The position numbers and the translations under genes were made by a program. Under the pieces are notes generated by a model. The model searched no databases and was not told the DNA's origin. It saw only the letters and a program-made list of their open reading frames with translations. Below are positions 51,058-61,731 of a stretch of 64,000 bases of DNA, piece after piece. The stretch's first letter is position 1. The number at the start of each line of letters is the position of its first letter. The DNA is from Spirochaetota bacterium (GTDB lineage: Bacteria > Spirochaetota > UBA4802 > UBA5550). The DNA lies in assembly GCA_024276015.1 (NCBI GenBank), contig JAJRXZ010000028.1, positions 35,848 through 99,847 on the forward strand, in the 5' to 3' direction.

Positions 51058-53241
51058 ATGGATATTAATAAACTGAACGAAAACCAACGCAAAGCAGTTC
51101 TTCAAACCGACGGCCCTCTGCTGATCCTGGCGGGTGCGGGATCAGGGAAAACAAGAGTAATTACTTACAGAATAGCCCATCTGATAAATAACATTGGGGT
51201 CCCCCCTTATAATATTTTTGCAGTTACATTTACGAACAAAGCCGCACACGAAATGAAACAGAGAATCTCAGACCTTATCGGGCCGGCGGGAAATTCGGTT
51301 TTTATTAAAACATTCCATTCCGCTTCAGTATACATATTAAGGAATTTCGGCGAGAAGATCGGGATCCCGGGATCATTTACCATATACGACCAGAGCGACC
51401 AGCATACTGTCATAAAGGAAATACTCTTGAACATGAGGCTGGATCCGAAAAAGATCAAACCTCAAATGATATCGTCAAAGATCTCTGAAATTAAAAACAA
51501 AACCGGCACATCTTCAAATATTGACATGACTATTCACGCTCCCGATTTTTATACATTTGATTTTGCCGATCTGTTCAACAAATATCATGAAACCTTAAAA
51601 AAATCAGACGCACTGGACTTTGACGACCTTCTCATCAAAACAGTTGAATTGTTCAGAGAAGCTCCTTCCGTACTGAGGACACTTCAAAGAAAATGGAATT
51701 ACGTTATGGTGGATGAATATCAGGACACAAATTACTCGCAATATTTGATCTCCAAATATCTTGCATCTGCCCACAGGAATATATGTGTTGTAGGCGACGA
51801 TGACCAGTCTATCTATTCATGGAGAGGGGCCGATATCAGCAACATTTTAAACTTTGAAAAAGATTACCCCGATACCACAGTCATCACTCTTGAAGAAAAT
51901 TACAGATCCACCGAACCGATCATAAAAACCGCAGGCTTTATAATCAGAAATAATATACATCGAAAAGAAAAGAACATCAGATCAACAAGAGGAGACGGGG
52001 AACAGGCGATCTGGTGTCGGGCAGGCAATGAATACAGTGAAGCCGAATATGTTATTAATTCAATAATCTCCCTTAAGCACAGAGAAAATTACAAAAACAG
52101 CGATTTTGCCATCTTCTACCGCACAAATGCCCAGTCAAGGATCTTTGAAGATTTCCTGAGAAAGGAAAATATCCCCTATAAAGTTGTGGGAGGATTAAAA
52201 TTCTACGACAGAAAAGAGATAAAGGATATTCTGGCATACCTCAAATTCATATCCAACAGAAGGGATTCCGTATCTCTTTTCAGGATAATAAATACTCCAT
52301 CAAGAGGGATCGGGAAGGCAACTATTGAAAGGATCAGAAACGCCGCTCTGATCAATTCAAAATCCCTGTGGGAAATAATTAAGGATGATCACTTAAAAGA
52401 GAAAACTTCCAAAGGACTAAAAGAATTTAAAAACATTATAATAAGAGGCATAGAACTCGAAAAGGATGTTCCTGAAAAAATAAAGCTCTCCGATTTTGTA
52501 AATGAAATAATTGATATTACAGGATACAGAAAAAATCTGGAAGAAGATAATTCTATGGAGAGCAATACAAGGCTTGAGAATATAAACGAATTTATTAACA
52601 GCGTTATCGATTTTCAGATAAGCACGCCTCATATATCCCTTGACCGGTTTCTTCAGGAAATATCCCTCTTTACTACCGAAGACAATCCGGCAGAAGAATT
52701 AGACAGTACCGACTATGTAACCCTGATGACCGTGCACAATGCCAAGGGCCTTGAATTCCCGGTTGTATTTATGACAGGAATGGAAGAGAATATCTTTCCT
52801 CACAAATTCTCTATTGACACAGAAGAGGGAATTGAGGAGGAGAGAAGATTATGCTATGTAGGTATTACAAGGGCGATGGACCGCATAATTTTGACAACCG
52901 CCGAAATAAGAAGGTCTTATATGATGACCGCCGACTACAGAGAACCTTCGAGATTTATATTTGAGATACCTGAAGATCACTTAATTCAAAGCAGCTACAA
53001 TTCGGACGGATTCAGATCAGCCCCGCAGTATGACAGGAGCCGATCTTATCACAATAACAATTATAATAGAACTGCATGCTCAAAATTCAATACCAGAGAA
53101 AAGGTTGTTCACCCAAAATACGGAACGGGCACCATTCTAACGATTGAAGGCAGCGGAGACAACACAAAATTAACAATTTTATTCGGATCATCAAAGAAGA
53201 CTTTTCTCGAAAAGTACACTCCCCTTGAGAAGTTAAACTAA
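51058..53241 (+). CDS. UvrD/PcrA-type ATP-dependent DNA helicase
   Basis: LLILAGAGSGKTRVITYRIAHL, VDEYQDTNYSQ, VVGDDDQSIYSWRGAD, TVHNAKGLEFPVVF. Confidence 0.97.
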   Translation: MDINKLNENQRKAVLQTDGPLLILAGAGSGKTRVITYRIAHLINNIGVPPYNIFAVTFTNKAAHEMKQRISDLIGPAGNSVFIKTFHSASVYILRNFGEKIGIPGSFTIYDQSDQHTVIKEILLNMRLDPKKIKPQMISSKISEIKNKTGTSSNIDMTIHAPDFYTFDFADLFNKYHETLKKSDALDFDDLLIKTVELFREAPSVLRTLQRKWNYVMVDEYQDTNYSQYLISKYLASAHRNICVVGDDDQSIYSWRGADISNILNFEKDYPDTTVITLEENYRSTEPIIKTAGFIIRNNIHRKEKNIRSTRGDGEQAIWCRAGNEYSEAEYVINSIISLKHRENYKNSDFAIFYRTNAQSRIFEDFLRKENIPYKVVGGLKFYDRKEIKDILAYLKFISNRRDSVSLFRIINTPSRGIGKATIERIRNAALINSKSLWEIIKDDHLKEKTSKGLKEFKNIIIRGIELEKDVPEKIKLSDFVNEIIDITGYRKNLEEDNSMESNTRLENINEFINSVIDFQISTPHISLDRFLQEISLFTTEDNPAEELDSTDYVTLMTVHNAKGLEFPVVFMTGMEENIFPHKFSIDTEEGIEEERRLCYVGITRAMDRIILTTAEIRRSYMMTADYREPSRFIFEIPEDHLIQSSYNSDGFRSAPQYDRSRSYHNNNYNRTACSKFNTREKVVHPKYGTGTILTIEGSGDNTKLTILFGSSKKTFLEKYTPLEKLN

Positions 53242-53299
53242 AGTTATGGTCTTTTAACTTCGAAAATTAAAATATGATAACTTCTCAAGGAGTGCCTTT

Positions 53300-54127
53300 A
53301 TGTACAGACTCTTACCCCTGATTTTTCTTCTGCTCTTGGCATGCTCAAAAAAAATCAATAAACCCCATTCGGCAGTAAGAGGAAATACCGGTTTAAGAAA
53401 TATTGCCGAAGCTGAAAAAACCGGATATTATATAAACGTAAAAACTTTAGAGGATTTTTTTAACAGATGTATGTCGGATATTATCAGAGCTAAAAAGGTA
53501 ATAGTAGAAAGCGACATTGTCAAAATGCTCACTCACTTTCAAAATATGAACGCCGGGGGAAAGAGATATTATATTCTTGAAAAGGAAAATATAACTTCCA
53601 TGATTGAAGCTGTAACAAAAAATGTATATTCCGATTTTATTCTGATCAATAAAAAGGGCCGTATTATTTATACCCGTTCCAATGACGATATTTTCAGTAA
53701 AAATGTCAGAACCCATCTTGTTAACACACCTCTGAGCAGATGTTATGAAAACCGCAAAAAAGGAATATATGTTGAAGACGTTTCAACTCTAAGGCCTTCT
53801 ATAGAAAACCACTCAATGTTTATCTCAATAAGGGTCGGCGGAGGTAATTCATATCCCGGAATTTTTGTGCTTCAGTTCAATCCCGACAGAATAAAAGAAA
53901 TATTAAACGATAAAACGGAAATAATAGGCAGAGACAACAGATACAGAATATCCTACACCATGGATAATCTCCTGTCTATTTACAGATATTCTGATAAAAT
54001 AGATATGCGTCTTCCTTCAAATAAAAAAGATATTTACAGCTTTTCCACATCCGATCATAAAAATTTCGATTACAAATTTTTCAATTTCAAAAATCTCAAC
54101 TGGATCGTTGTAAAAGAAAGAAACTGA
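53300..54127 (+). CDS. Predicted lipoprotein with Cache-like region
   Basis: Lipobox LLLLACSKK; DFILINKKGRIIYTRSNDDIFSKNVRTHLVNTPL and similar Cache-like segments. Confidence 0.6.
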   Translation: MYRLLPLIFLLLLACSKKINKPHSAVRGNTGLRNIAEAEKTGYYINVKTLEDFFNRCMSDIIRAKKVIVESDIVKMLTHFQNMNAGGKRYYILEKENITSMIEAVTKNVYSDFILINKKGRIIYTRSNDDIFSKNVRTHLVNTPLSRCYENRKKGIYVEDVSTLRPSIENHSMFISIRVGGGNSYPGIFVLQFNPDRIKEILNDKTEIIGRDNRYRISYTMDNLLSIYRYSDKIDMRLPSNKKDIYSFSTSDHKNFDYKFFNFKNLNWIVVKERN

Positions 54128-54132
54128 TCTTC

Positions 54133-55395
54133 CTATACAAAATAATTCTGCACTTTCTCATGTATACCGCTGAATATATCAGGGAAAAAATAATTGTCTG
54201 AAATGTCATTGACCAATTTAGATGATATCCGAACCAATCGTTCATTGTCAATTAATGGTATTTGCACGCGGAGCATACCTCTGATAAGCCCCGGAAAGAC
54301 TGCCGAGAAATTCGCAAGATCAACATTTATAAATTCTCTTGCTCCGTTTTTTAAAATCATATCCCCAAAATTTTCTCCGTCATCGAGGAGCGAAATAAAA
54401 TACTGCCCCGGACGGATCTTTCGGCAGAAATCCTCCTCAAAATTTTTTTTGAGAAGGATAATTAAATCGGCGTTATTAAGAATATTTTCGGAAGTCGTAG
54501 CAAGACCTTCGGAATTCTCGAACATAAGCATCAGCTTCTCATTATGGTCAAAGCCGAGGACTCTGTAAAAACCGAAATCCATAAAGATCTTTGCCAGCCT
54601 GATAGCGCTGATATTTATGCCGATTATTCCTACAGTAGTTTCCCTTTTGTCAATAGCGTTCTTTTCAAGAATTTTACGGACAATTGTAAGTATATGCAAG
54701 GGCACTTCGTCGTATATATAAGAAATCAAGGGTAAAGCCGTATCCGAATACAGTTGTTCATAAGGAAGGCTCACAACAGGATCGCTGTTTATTATGCGGA
54801 TAAATGAAAAGGTACCTTTTATCTGCCCTATTGCCTTTAACAGATCTTCAGGCTGATCATAGTTTACCAAAAGAGGCACCGGATTAAGATCAATCAAACG
54901 GCTGATAATAACCGAATCCTTTTCGGCATTTGAATAGAGAATTAACATATCATCGGAACTGTTTTCATTGCTGGTTTTTACGCAGCCCAGCAGGCCGATA
55001 TTTCTCGAAATTCCGGTAAAATCGAAACCGACTCCTTTGCGGATCTTTCCATGTACCAACTCGGTTGCGCCAAGCAGATCTATTTCATAATCATTTACCG
55101 TTTCAAGCGGAAGTTTTCCCGAAATCCGCAGCAATCCCCCTTTGATCTTTTCTTCCAGGGCATTGCCGATAGTAACTACCGAATACTTTTCAGGGTAACT
55201 CTCAATACTGCTTATAAAATGAAGAAAATTATTTCTTCTGTGATATAATATCTCAAGTATAAACTGCTCTTCCCTTTCGGTGCTGTCGATCAGCCTGAGA
55301 TTATGAAGCTCGCACCCGCATTTATACAGATCAAATATCAATTGCGGAAACAATCCCTTTTTTATTTTAACGGTGACTTCAGATACCAATCTCAT
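54133..55395 (-). CDS. ACT-like/malic-enzyme-like NAD-binding protein, probably catalytically degenerate
   Basis: N-terminal ACT-like segment; central similarity to malic enzyme layout; Rossmann VGIIGINISAIRLAKIFMDFGFYRVLGFDHNEK. Confidence 0.5.
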   Translation of the reverse strand: MRLVSEVTVKIKKGLFPQLIFDLYKCGCELHNLRLIDSTEREEQFILEILYHRRNNFLHFISSIESYPEKYSVVTIGNALEEKIKGGLLRISGKLPLETVNDYEIDLLGATELVHGKIRKGVGFDFTGISRNIGLLGCVKTSNENSSDDMLILYSNAEKDSVIISRLIDLNPVPLLVNYDQPEDLLKAIGQIKGTFSFIRIINSDPVVSLPYEQLYSDTALPLISYIYDEVPLHILTIVRKILEKNAIDKRETTVGIIGINISAIRLAKIFMDFGFYRVLGFDHNEKLMLMFENSEGLATTSENILNNADLIILLKKNFEEDFCRKIRPGQYFISLLDDGENFGDMILKNGAREFINVDLANFSAVFPGLIRGMLRVQIPLIDNERLVRISSKLVNDISDNYFFPDIFSGIHEKVQNYFV

Positions 55396-55426
55396 AAATA
55401 CAGCACAATAAATCTATTCTGATATA

Positions 55427-56422
55427 TTATTTCAGTCTGGTGAAGATCATTCTCCCCGCAGTTGTCTGCAGGACAGAAGTTACAACAACATCAACATCGT
55501 TGTTTAACATTTTTCTTCCGTTCTCGACCACAACCATTGTACCGTCATCGAGATACCCGATTGCCTGATCCGGATCTTTGCCCTCTTTGATCAAAGAGAC
55601 TCTCATCTCCTCGCCCGGAAGGACAATCGGTTTCAACGCATTGGAAAGCTGATTTATATTCAATACAGGCACGCCGTGAAACTCGGCTACTTTGTTCAGA
55701 TTAAAATCATTGGTAATAACCTTGGCTTTCATCACTTTTGCAAGCTTTACAAGCTTGGCGTCAACTTCCGGTATATCCTTAAAATCCATATCGGAAATTT
55801 TAACCATAATCGATTTGTCTTTCTGCATCTTATTCAGAATATCCAGCCCCCGTCTTCCTCTGTTCCTCTTGATCGAATCAGCGGAATCGGCGATCATCTG
55901 CAGTTCGTTCAGCACAAAATTGGGGATTACAAGAATCCCCTCAAGGAATTTTGTATCGCAGATATCTGAAATTCTGCCGTCAATTATTACGCTTGTATCC
56001 AGTATCTTATAGGATATCTGGCTTCCGTTATCTTCTACATTGGCCGGCAGCAGCTTATTTAAAAAACCGATATGTTCATTATTGATCACAAAGAACATCA
56101 TAACTGCAAAACCGAAAACATGATAGGAAAGAGGTTTTAATATTGACGAGTATTGCGATAATAGTTTCACATCCATTGCAGAGTATGCAATTCCGATAAA
56201 ATGCCCGATAACAAGACCCAGAATCAAACCGGTTATAGCAGATAAGAGTATTCTGACTGAAAAAGTATGCGATACATATTCAATAGCTATAATAAATATA
56301 AGCGACACAACTCCTGCAGCAGCGCCTGTAATAAGAGCGGAATTAATTGACTCTGAAATAAAATAGAGAGATGAAAAAATAATTGATGTAAGAATAAATA
56401 GTGATCTTAATATAATAATCAT
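55427..56422 (-). CDS. PIN/TRAM domain membrane protein (YacL-like)
   Basis: Four N-terminal TM; ILDTSVIIDGRISDICDTKFLEGILVIPNFVLNELQMIADSADSIKRNRGRRGLDIL; C-terminal TRAM. Confidence 0.92.
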   Translation of the reverse strand: MIIILRSLFILTSIIFSSLYFISESINSALITGAAAGVVSLIFIIAIEYVSHTFSVRILLSAITGLILGLVIGHFIGIAYSAMDVKLLSQYSSILKPLSYHVFGFAVMMFFVINNEHIGFLNKLLPANVEDNGSQISYKILDTSVIIDGRISDICDTKFLEGILVIPNFVLNELQMIADSADSIKRNRGRRGLDILNKMQKDKSIMVKISDMDFKDIPEVDAKLVKLAKVMKAKVITNDFNLNKVAEFHGVPVLNINQLSNALKPIVLPGEEMRVSLIKEGKDPDQAIGYLDDGTMVVVENGRKMLNNDVDVVVTSVLQTTAGRMIFTRLK

Positions 56423-56531
56423 AATGTAATGACTCCTTAAAAAAATATAAATAAACAGATATAAATATTAATAATGAGGTATAATCTATCTCAGATAAGT
56501 TACAGAAGAGAAAATTGAATGCCGCCAAATA

Positions 56532-57035
56532 TTAATCTTTTCCCGATTCCGGGTTAAATGAAGACAGCGCTTCGGATACAATATTTCCGGCTTCTTCAAC
56601 ATCGATTTTTTTTGCCAGAGCAAGTTCATGAGAGATCAGCTGATATGCATTTTCGTATAGTTTTCTTTCCATTATTGACAGTTCTTTCTCACATCCTCTT
56701 CTGTAAAGATCCCTGGCGACTTCGGCGACTTCATAAATTGATCCGCTTTTCACTTTTTCAATATTATTCTGATATCTCTGTTTCCAGTCTTCCTCGATCT
56801 TAATATTCTCCTTTTGCAGAACATTGAGGACTTTCTTAACTTCTCTTTTAGATATGATACTTCTGATCCCAATTGTGTCGGCATTTTTTACCGGGATCAT
56901 AACTTTCATACCGCTGTTTATGATTGAAATAATGTAGTACTCTCCCTTTTTTCCCAGAACAACCTTTTTTTCAATACCATCAATAATTCCTACGCCATGC
57001 ATCGGATAAACTATTTCATCGCCAACCTTATACAT
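56532..57035 (-). CDS. CarD family transcriptional regulator
   Basis: YKVGDEIVYPMHGVGIIDGIEKK...YYIISIINSGMKVMIPVKNADTIGIR. Confidence 0.93.
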   Translation of the reverse strand: MYKVGDEIVYPMHGVGIIDGIEKKVVLGKKGEYYIISIINSGMKVMIPVKNADTIGIRSIISKREVKKVLNVLQKENIKIEEDWKQRYQNNIEKVKSGSIYEVAEVARDLYRRGCEKELSIMERKLYENAYQLISHELALAKKIDVEEAGNIVSEALSSFNPESGKD

Positions 57036-57105
57036 AATACTCTCCTGAAAAAATGATACCTCATAAATAAAACAAAAAAATTAACTTTAACAGAATATAA
57101 ATAAA

Positions 57106-59499
57106 TTATTCCTCATTACCATTTCCCGTCAGACCTTCCTTTTCCAGATACCTTTCAAGAACAGTCTGCATTTTGTAATGCTTGCCGTCGCAAACGGACC
57201 TGGCTCTGCCGCTTCCGGGCAAGCCGTATCCGGTTGAGATCTTTTTACAATTTGGTCCCGGTATTAATCCCGTATACATACACACAGCCTTACCTACAAC
57301 ACCCGGCGGTTTTCCGGAAAAGACAGGGTCTTTCATTCCGTTATAAATGTCCCTCATATAATTTGCCCAGATAGGGCCGGCAACCGAGGAACCGGCCTGA
57401 TGTTTCCCAAGGGACATAAAGGACTTGTCATATCCTACCCAAACAACAGTCGTTATATCAGAAGTAAAACCGCAAAACCACGCGTCAGTCCAGTTGGATG
57501 TTGTGCCCGTTTTGCCGGCTGCCCTTTTGTAAAATCTCGATTTTCTCCTGATCGATTGCGTGGCAGTTCCCCTATTGATTACACCCTCCATGAGAGTTCT
57601 CATAATATAAGCTACCTGTTCGGATATTACCTGAATATCTCCGTTTATTTCTTTTAATGCAATAATTTTCCCTACCTCTTCCTCAATATTCACAAGTTCG
57701 TTTCCGTCTCTGTCTGTAACGTATCGAACGGCAAAGGGGATCACATCTCTTCCGCGATTTGCATAGATCGAATAGGCAGTGGCTATTTCAAAGGGCGTTA
57801 CTTCAGTTGACCCCAGCGCAAGGGAAGGGTTAGGATTAAAGCGCGATTGGGGGACCTTAAGCATCTTTGAAGCATAGCTTATCACTTTTTCCGGTCCTAC
57901 TATATCATAAATTCTAACCGAGATTATGTTTATAGACATAGCGAGAGCTTTAGTTATGGGAACCATCCCGCGGAAATCGCCTTCATAATTACTGGGCGAC
58001 CACGTATCACCCTGAGCGTCTATGTCAATAATGGGCGCATCAGGAAGAACCGTTGCAGTGCTTATCCTTTTAGACTCGATCCCTGCTCCATAGACAAATG
58101 GTTTGAAAGCGGAACCGGGCTGCCTCCTTGCCTGAATGGCCCGGTTATACTGGTTCGATACTTTGAATTCCGAACCTCCGACCATTGTTGTTATATAGCC
58201 CGTTTTGGGTTCAATGGCAATTAAGGCGCCCTCCACATTCAAAGAGGTGGATATACCGGCAATAAGGGAACGAAATCTTTCAATAGATCTGTTTACTTTT
58301 GGAGCATCAGTTAAAAGCGACAGAATATCAATGGAATCGATGAGTCTGTCAACCATCCTCTTCTTAAAATTTGTAGTAATATCCAGCTTGACCAGCAATC
58401 CCGGGAGACTGAATATCAACCTCAAGGTACTGTAAGCGCCGATGAGCCCCCTGTCAACAGCTCTGTTATAATATTCGTTTGCTTTTGATGAAATTATATT
58501 CTGTTCTTTAACGCCCTTCTGAAGATACTTCTGTCCCAGTTTCTGTCTTTTCAGATCGAGCGTTGTATATACATTCAGACCGCCCCCATAAACAACATCC
58601 CTTCCGAATCTTGATATTAATATCTGCCTCACATAATCTGTAAAATAGGGCGCATGGTCAATATTTTTTGATATTGCCGTCTTTGTAGGATACTCTGTCT
58701 TAATAGATTCAATAAATGCGGGCCAGAATTCATTGAACATCTTTTCGGCTTTTTCTCCGGAAAGAAATCCCGCTTCAACCATTCTGTTAAAAGAATCTTT
58801 ACTTTTTTCAAAGGCAGCTCTGGGAAACTTCAGCGGAGAATATCCGCTCGGTTTTGACGGTAAAGCTGCAAGAAGCAGACTTTCGGCAACAGTCAGATAT
58901 TTTACATCCTTGTTAAAGAAAAATCTGGCAGCTGCTGCAATACCGTGGCATCCGTGTCCCAGATATATCTGATTAAAATACATTTCAAGGATCTCTTCTT
59001 TTGAGAACTTTTTTTCTATCTGAAAAGCAAGCACAGCTTCAAGCGCTTTTCTTGCAATTGTTCTCTCTCCCTTTGTAAAAAGCCTTTTTGCAAGCTGCTG
59101 TGTTATTGTTGAGCCTCCCTGTACAATTGTGATCCTCCCTCTCTTTATTGACGCAAGAATATTTTTTACCATGGCTCTCATAATGGAAACCGGATCAATC
59201 CCAAAGTGCTCATAAAAATATTTGTCTTCTACAGCAAGAAAAGACTTGATAAGACTACCCGGCAGATCCTCATATGAGATAAGATCCCTCTTTTCCTGAA
59301 ACAGCTCTGCAATCAGCTGTCCGTGAACATCGTACAATCTGGTTGGAATATTAGGCTGAAACTTCTTCAGGTTGTCTATTCCTGAGAAGTTCTTGATCTG
59401 AGCAGTAATATAACCGAAAATTGACCCGCCGGTAATTGAAAAAAGTACTACAAGAACCAGTGCGATTTTCTCAATTCTTAAAAATCTTTTCTCCGTCAT
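57106..59499 (-). CDS. Penicillin-binding protein 1A (transglycosylase/transpeptidase)
   Basis: AVEDKYFYEHFGIDPVSIMRA, GGSTITQQLAK, RQPGSAFKPFVY, KTGTTSNWTDAWFCGFT. Confidence 0.96.
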   Translation of the reverse strand: MTEKRFLRIEKIALVLVVLFSITGGSIFGYITAQIKNFSGIDNLKKFQPNIPTRLYDVHGQLIAELFQEKRDLISYEDLPGSLIKSFLAVEDKYFYEHFGIDPVSIMRAMVKNILASIKRGRITIVQGGSTITQQLAKRLFTKGERTIARKALEAVLAFQIEKKFSKEEILEMYFNQIYLGHGCHGIAAAARFFFNKDVKYLTVAESLLLAALPSKPSGYSPLKFPRAAFEKSKDSFNRMVEAGFLSGEKAEKMFNEFWPAFIESIKTEYPTKTAISKNIDHAPYFTDYVRQILISRFGRDVVYGGGLNVYTTLDLKRQKLGQKYLQKGVKEQNIISSKANEYYNRAVDRGLIGAYSTLRLIFSLPGLLVKLDITTNFKKRMVDRLIDSIDILSLLTDAPKVNRSIERFRSLIAGISTSLNVEGALIAIEPKTGYITTMVGGSEFKVSNQYNRAIQARRQPGSAFKPFVYGAGIESKRISTATVLPDAPIIDIDAQGDTWSPSNYEGDFRGMVPITKALAMSINIISVRIYDIVGPEKVISYASKMLKVPQSRFNPNPSLALGSTEVTPFEIATAYSIYANRGRDVIPFAVRYVTDRDGNELVNIEEEVGKIIALKEINGDIQVISEQVAYIMRTLMEGVINRGTATQSIRRKSRFYKRAAGKTGTTSNWTDAWFCGFTSDITTVVWVGYDKSFMSLGKHQAGSSVAGPIWANYMRDIYNGMKDPVFSGKPPGVVGKAVCMYTGLIPGPNCKKISTGYGLPGSGRARSVCDGKHYKMQTVLERYLEKEGLTGNGNEE

Positions 59500-59656
59500 C
59501 TTGTATATTTTATGCTATTCAGCATTAAACTCCTTACAAAAAACGATCCGGGATATACAGCCATAACGACAATCCCCCGCACCGGCATTAATTTATGTAC
59601 AAAATATTAATTGGCATTAAATTTCTCAATTATAATTAATGACTTAAAAATTTTTT

Positions 59657-59866
59657 TTATTTTTTTGCCATTTTTATAATATAAAAGATCAGAAAAAGAA
59701 CCGCCAGCCCTATCACAGCCCAGACAAATATTGAAAATACTGCGCTGATAACAAATCCCAGCATCTTTAATATGATCGGCAGGACATATCTTAATAAAAT
59801 ATATAAGGCAACAATTATACCTAAATAATAAAATATCTTTTTCACATTTTCATTCATTGTAATCAT
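59657..59866 (-). CDS. Small membrane protein
   Basis: 69 aa, mostly two hydrophobic helices. Confidence 0.5.
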   Translation of the reverse strand: MITMNENVKKIFYYLGIIVALYILLRYVLPIILKMLGFVISAVFSIFVWAVIGLAVLFLIFYIIKMAKK

Positions 59867-60101
59867 CCTATTATACTATATATTGATAAAATAAATTAAT
59901 TTTTAAATTCCAAGCTAATCAAGCTATTTTTGAAAAAATTAAACAAATTGCCCCTTTTTTTTCAAAAAATTCATAGTGAAGCTAAATATATACTTGATTA
60001 GTATCTTTTTTTTATTTTCTTTACAAAAAAAAATCTTTTTTATAAATAATTTAACTTTTCCGATCCAAAGACTTAACAGAGAGCAAGACAAAATAAACGT
60101 T

Positions 60102-61718
60102 ATGAAACAAATAAAAAGAAAAATCTACAAACCGCTGAATATTGCAGTATCTCTATTGATAATTTCTTTTTTTATAATTCTCCTTTACCTTACCGGTATA
60201 GATAACTTTAAAATCCTTTTCTATTCAAAACACTCATATAGATTATCTTTAACGTTATCTATATCCTTGCTTATTGTTATTCTTAATATTATTGCTTTAT
60301 CTTTCCCGGCTAAGATATTTACAAAAAAATTTATCCCATTATTTATTAATTTAATCAACATATTTTTGATCACAACTCTTCTTTCATTGGGAATATATTT
60401 TAAATTCAAATACAGAGAAGTAATCCGCGGGAAAAAACCGAATGCCTTTGAAAAGTACAGGTATAAGGCCGGCCCCTTTATACAATTGGGCCCATTTGAG
60501 AACAGAACTGCAAAATCCCCTGAAAACTCAATGGTAATATGGTGGTTCACCCCTGAAAAGATGGATAAAACAGCTTACATTAAATATGGAACATCTCCGG
60601 ATCCGAACAGAATGAAAACCGAAATCGAAACCCTCAATGGTGACGGCAGGAAACATGTTGTTGAGTTAATGAATTTATCTCCATCCACAACCTATTATTA
60701 CTCAATTCCCGATTTTGACAATACTATTTACAGCTTTTCAACCGCTCCCAATGAAAAAAACAGGGAGGCCTTCCATATCTTATGTACAGGCGATGTAAGA
60801 AATCACGGCAAAGATACTCTGTCTCTATATAAGATCATCAATGAATCGGCTGATTTACTCTATAATGGCATGAACATTAGACCTTCTTTTAAAATCATTC
60901 TTGGCGATCTGATCTACAATGGAAGAGATATGAAATCATGGAACCTTTATTTCTCGTCCGAAAAGATGCACAGCTCCATATATCCCGGCATAACTGTTTT
61001 TGGAAATCATGAATTCTATGCCGATTATGGCGGCAATTTTAATTACTTTTTTCCCCAACCCCGTTACTTTTCATTCGACTATTCCAATGCCCATTTTATA
61101 TTTATCCACAATTACGACGGTTTACTGAGATCAACAGGTAAGAAACAGTATGAGTTTATTAAGGAAGATCTTAAGAAGAACTACAATAAAAAATGGATAA
61201 TCGTAGCAATACATGAACCCCTTTTAAGCACAGGCGATTACAACATGAACAAAATATTAATTGCCCAGTATTTCCAATTATTCAGAAAATATAAAGTTGA
61301 TATGGTTCTGGCAGGCCACGACCACCATTACGACAGTTTCCACACGGACAAAAATACAAAATGGGGAGGAACTCTCTACATTGTCAACGGCGGTGGAGGA
61401 GCAAGAGTTGACGCATACCTTTTAAACAGAAAAAGCAAAAAATGGAAAAAATGGTACCATGACCGAAATTCCGAATACGGCCTCTATCAAAACGACAAAT
61501 ATACTGTTAACTATCACATTTACGGGGAGATATCCTGGGGTTTTATGGATATTGAGATATCAAAAGAGGAAATCAAATCCACCTATTACAGAGTCATTGA
61601 TATTGAGAGATACTTTGAAGAAACGGGTCAGGATATAAAATCATTGGAAATAATTACCGACATCGCACCTTCATACCAAAAAGTTCATACTGTTTCCAAA
61701 GAAAGGTCTTTTAAATAA
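60102..61718 (+). CDS. Membrane-anchored metallophosphoesterase with purple-acid-phosphatase-like N-terminal domain
   Basis: TM helices, then STAPNEKNREAFHILCTGDVRN, ILGDLIYNG, GNHEFY, LAGHDHHYD. ATG 60102 preferred over 59976. Confidence 0.85.
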   Translation: MKQIKRKIYKPLNIAVSLLIISFFIILLYLTGIDNFKILFYSKHSYRLSLTLSISLLIVILNIIALSFPAKIFTKKFIPLFINLINIFLITTLLSLGIYFKFKYREVIRGKKPNAFEKYRYKAGPFIQLGPFENRTAKSPENSMVIWWFTPEKMDKTAYIKYGTSPDPNRMKTEIETLNGDGRKHVVELMNLSPSTTYYYSIPDFDNTIYSFSTAPNEKNREAFHILCTGDVRNHGKDTLSLYKIINESADLLYNGMNIRPSFKIILGDLIYNGRDMKSWNLYFSSEKMHSSIYPGITVFGNHEFYADYGGNFNYFFPQPRYFSFDYSNAHFIFIHNYDGLLRSTGKKQYEFIKEDLKKNYNKKWIIVAIHEPLLSTGDYNMNKILIAQYFQLFRKYKVDMVLAGHDHHYDSFHTDKNTKWGGTLYIVNGGGGARVDAYLLNRKSKKWKKWYHDRNSEYGLYQNDKYTVNYHIYGEISWGFMDIEISKEEIKSTYYRVIDIERYFEETGQDIKSLEIITDIAPSYQKVHTVSKERSFK

Positions 61719-61731
61719 GGGCTTTTCAGTT

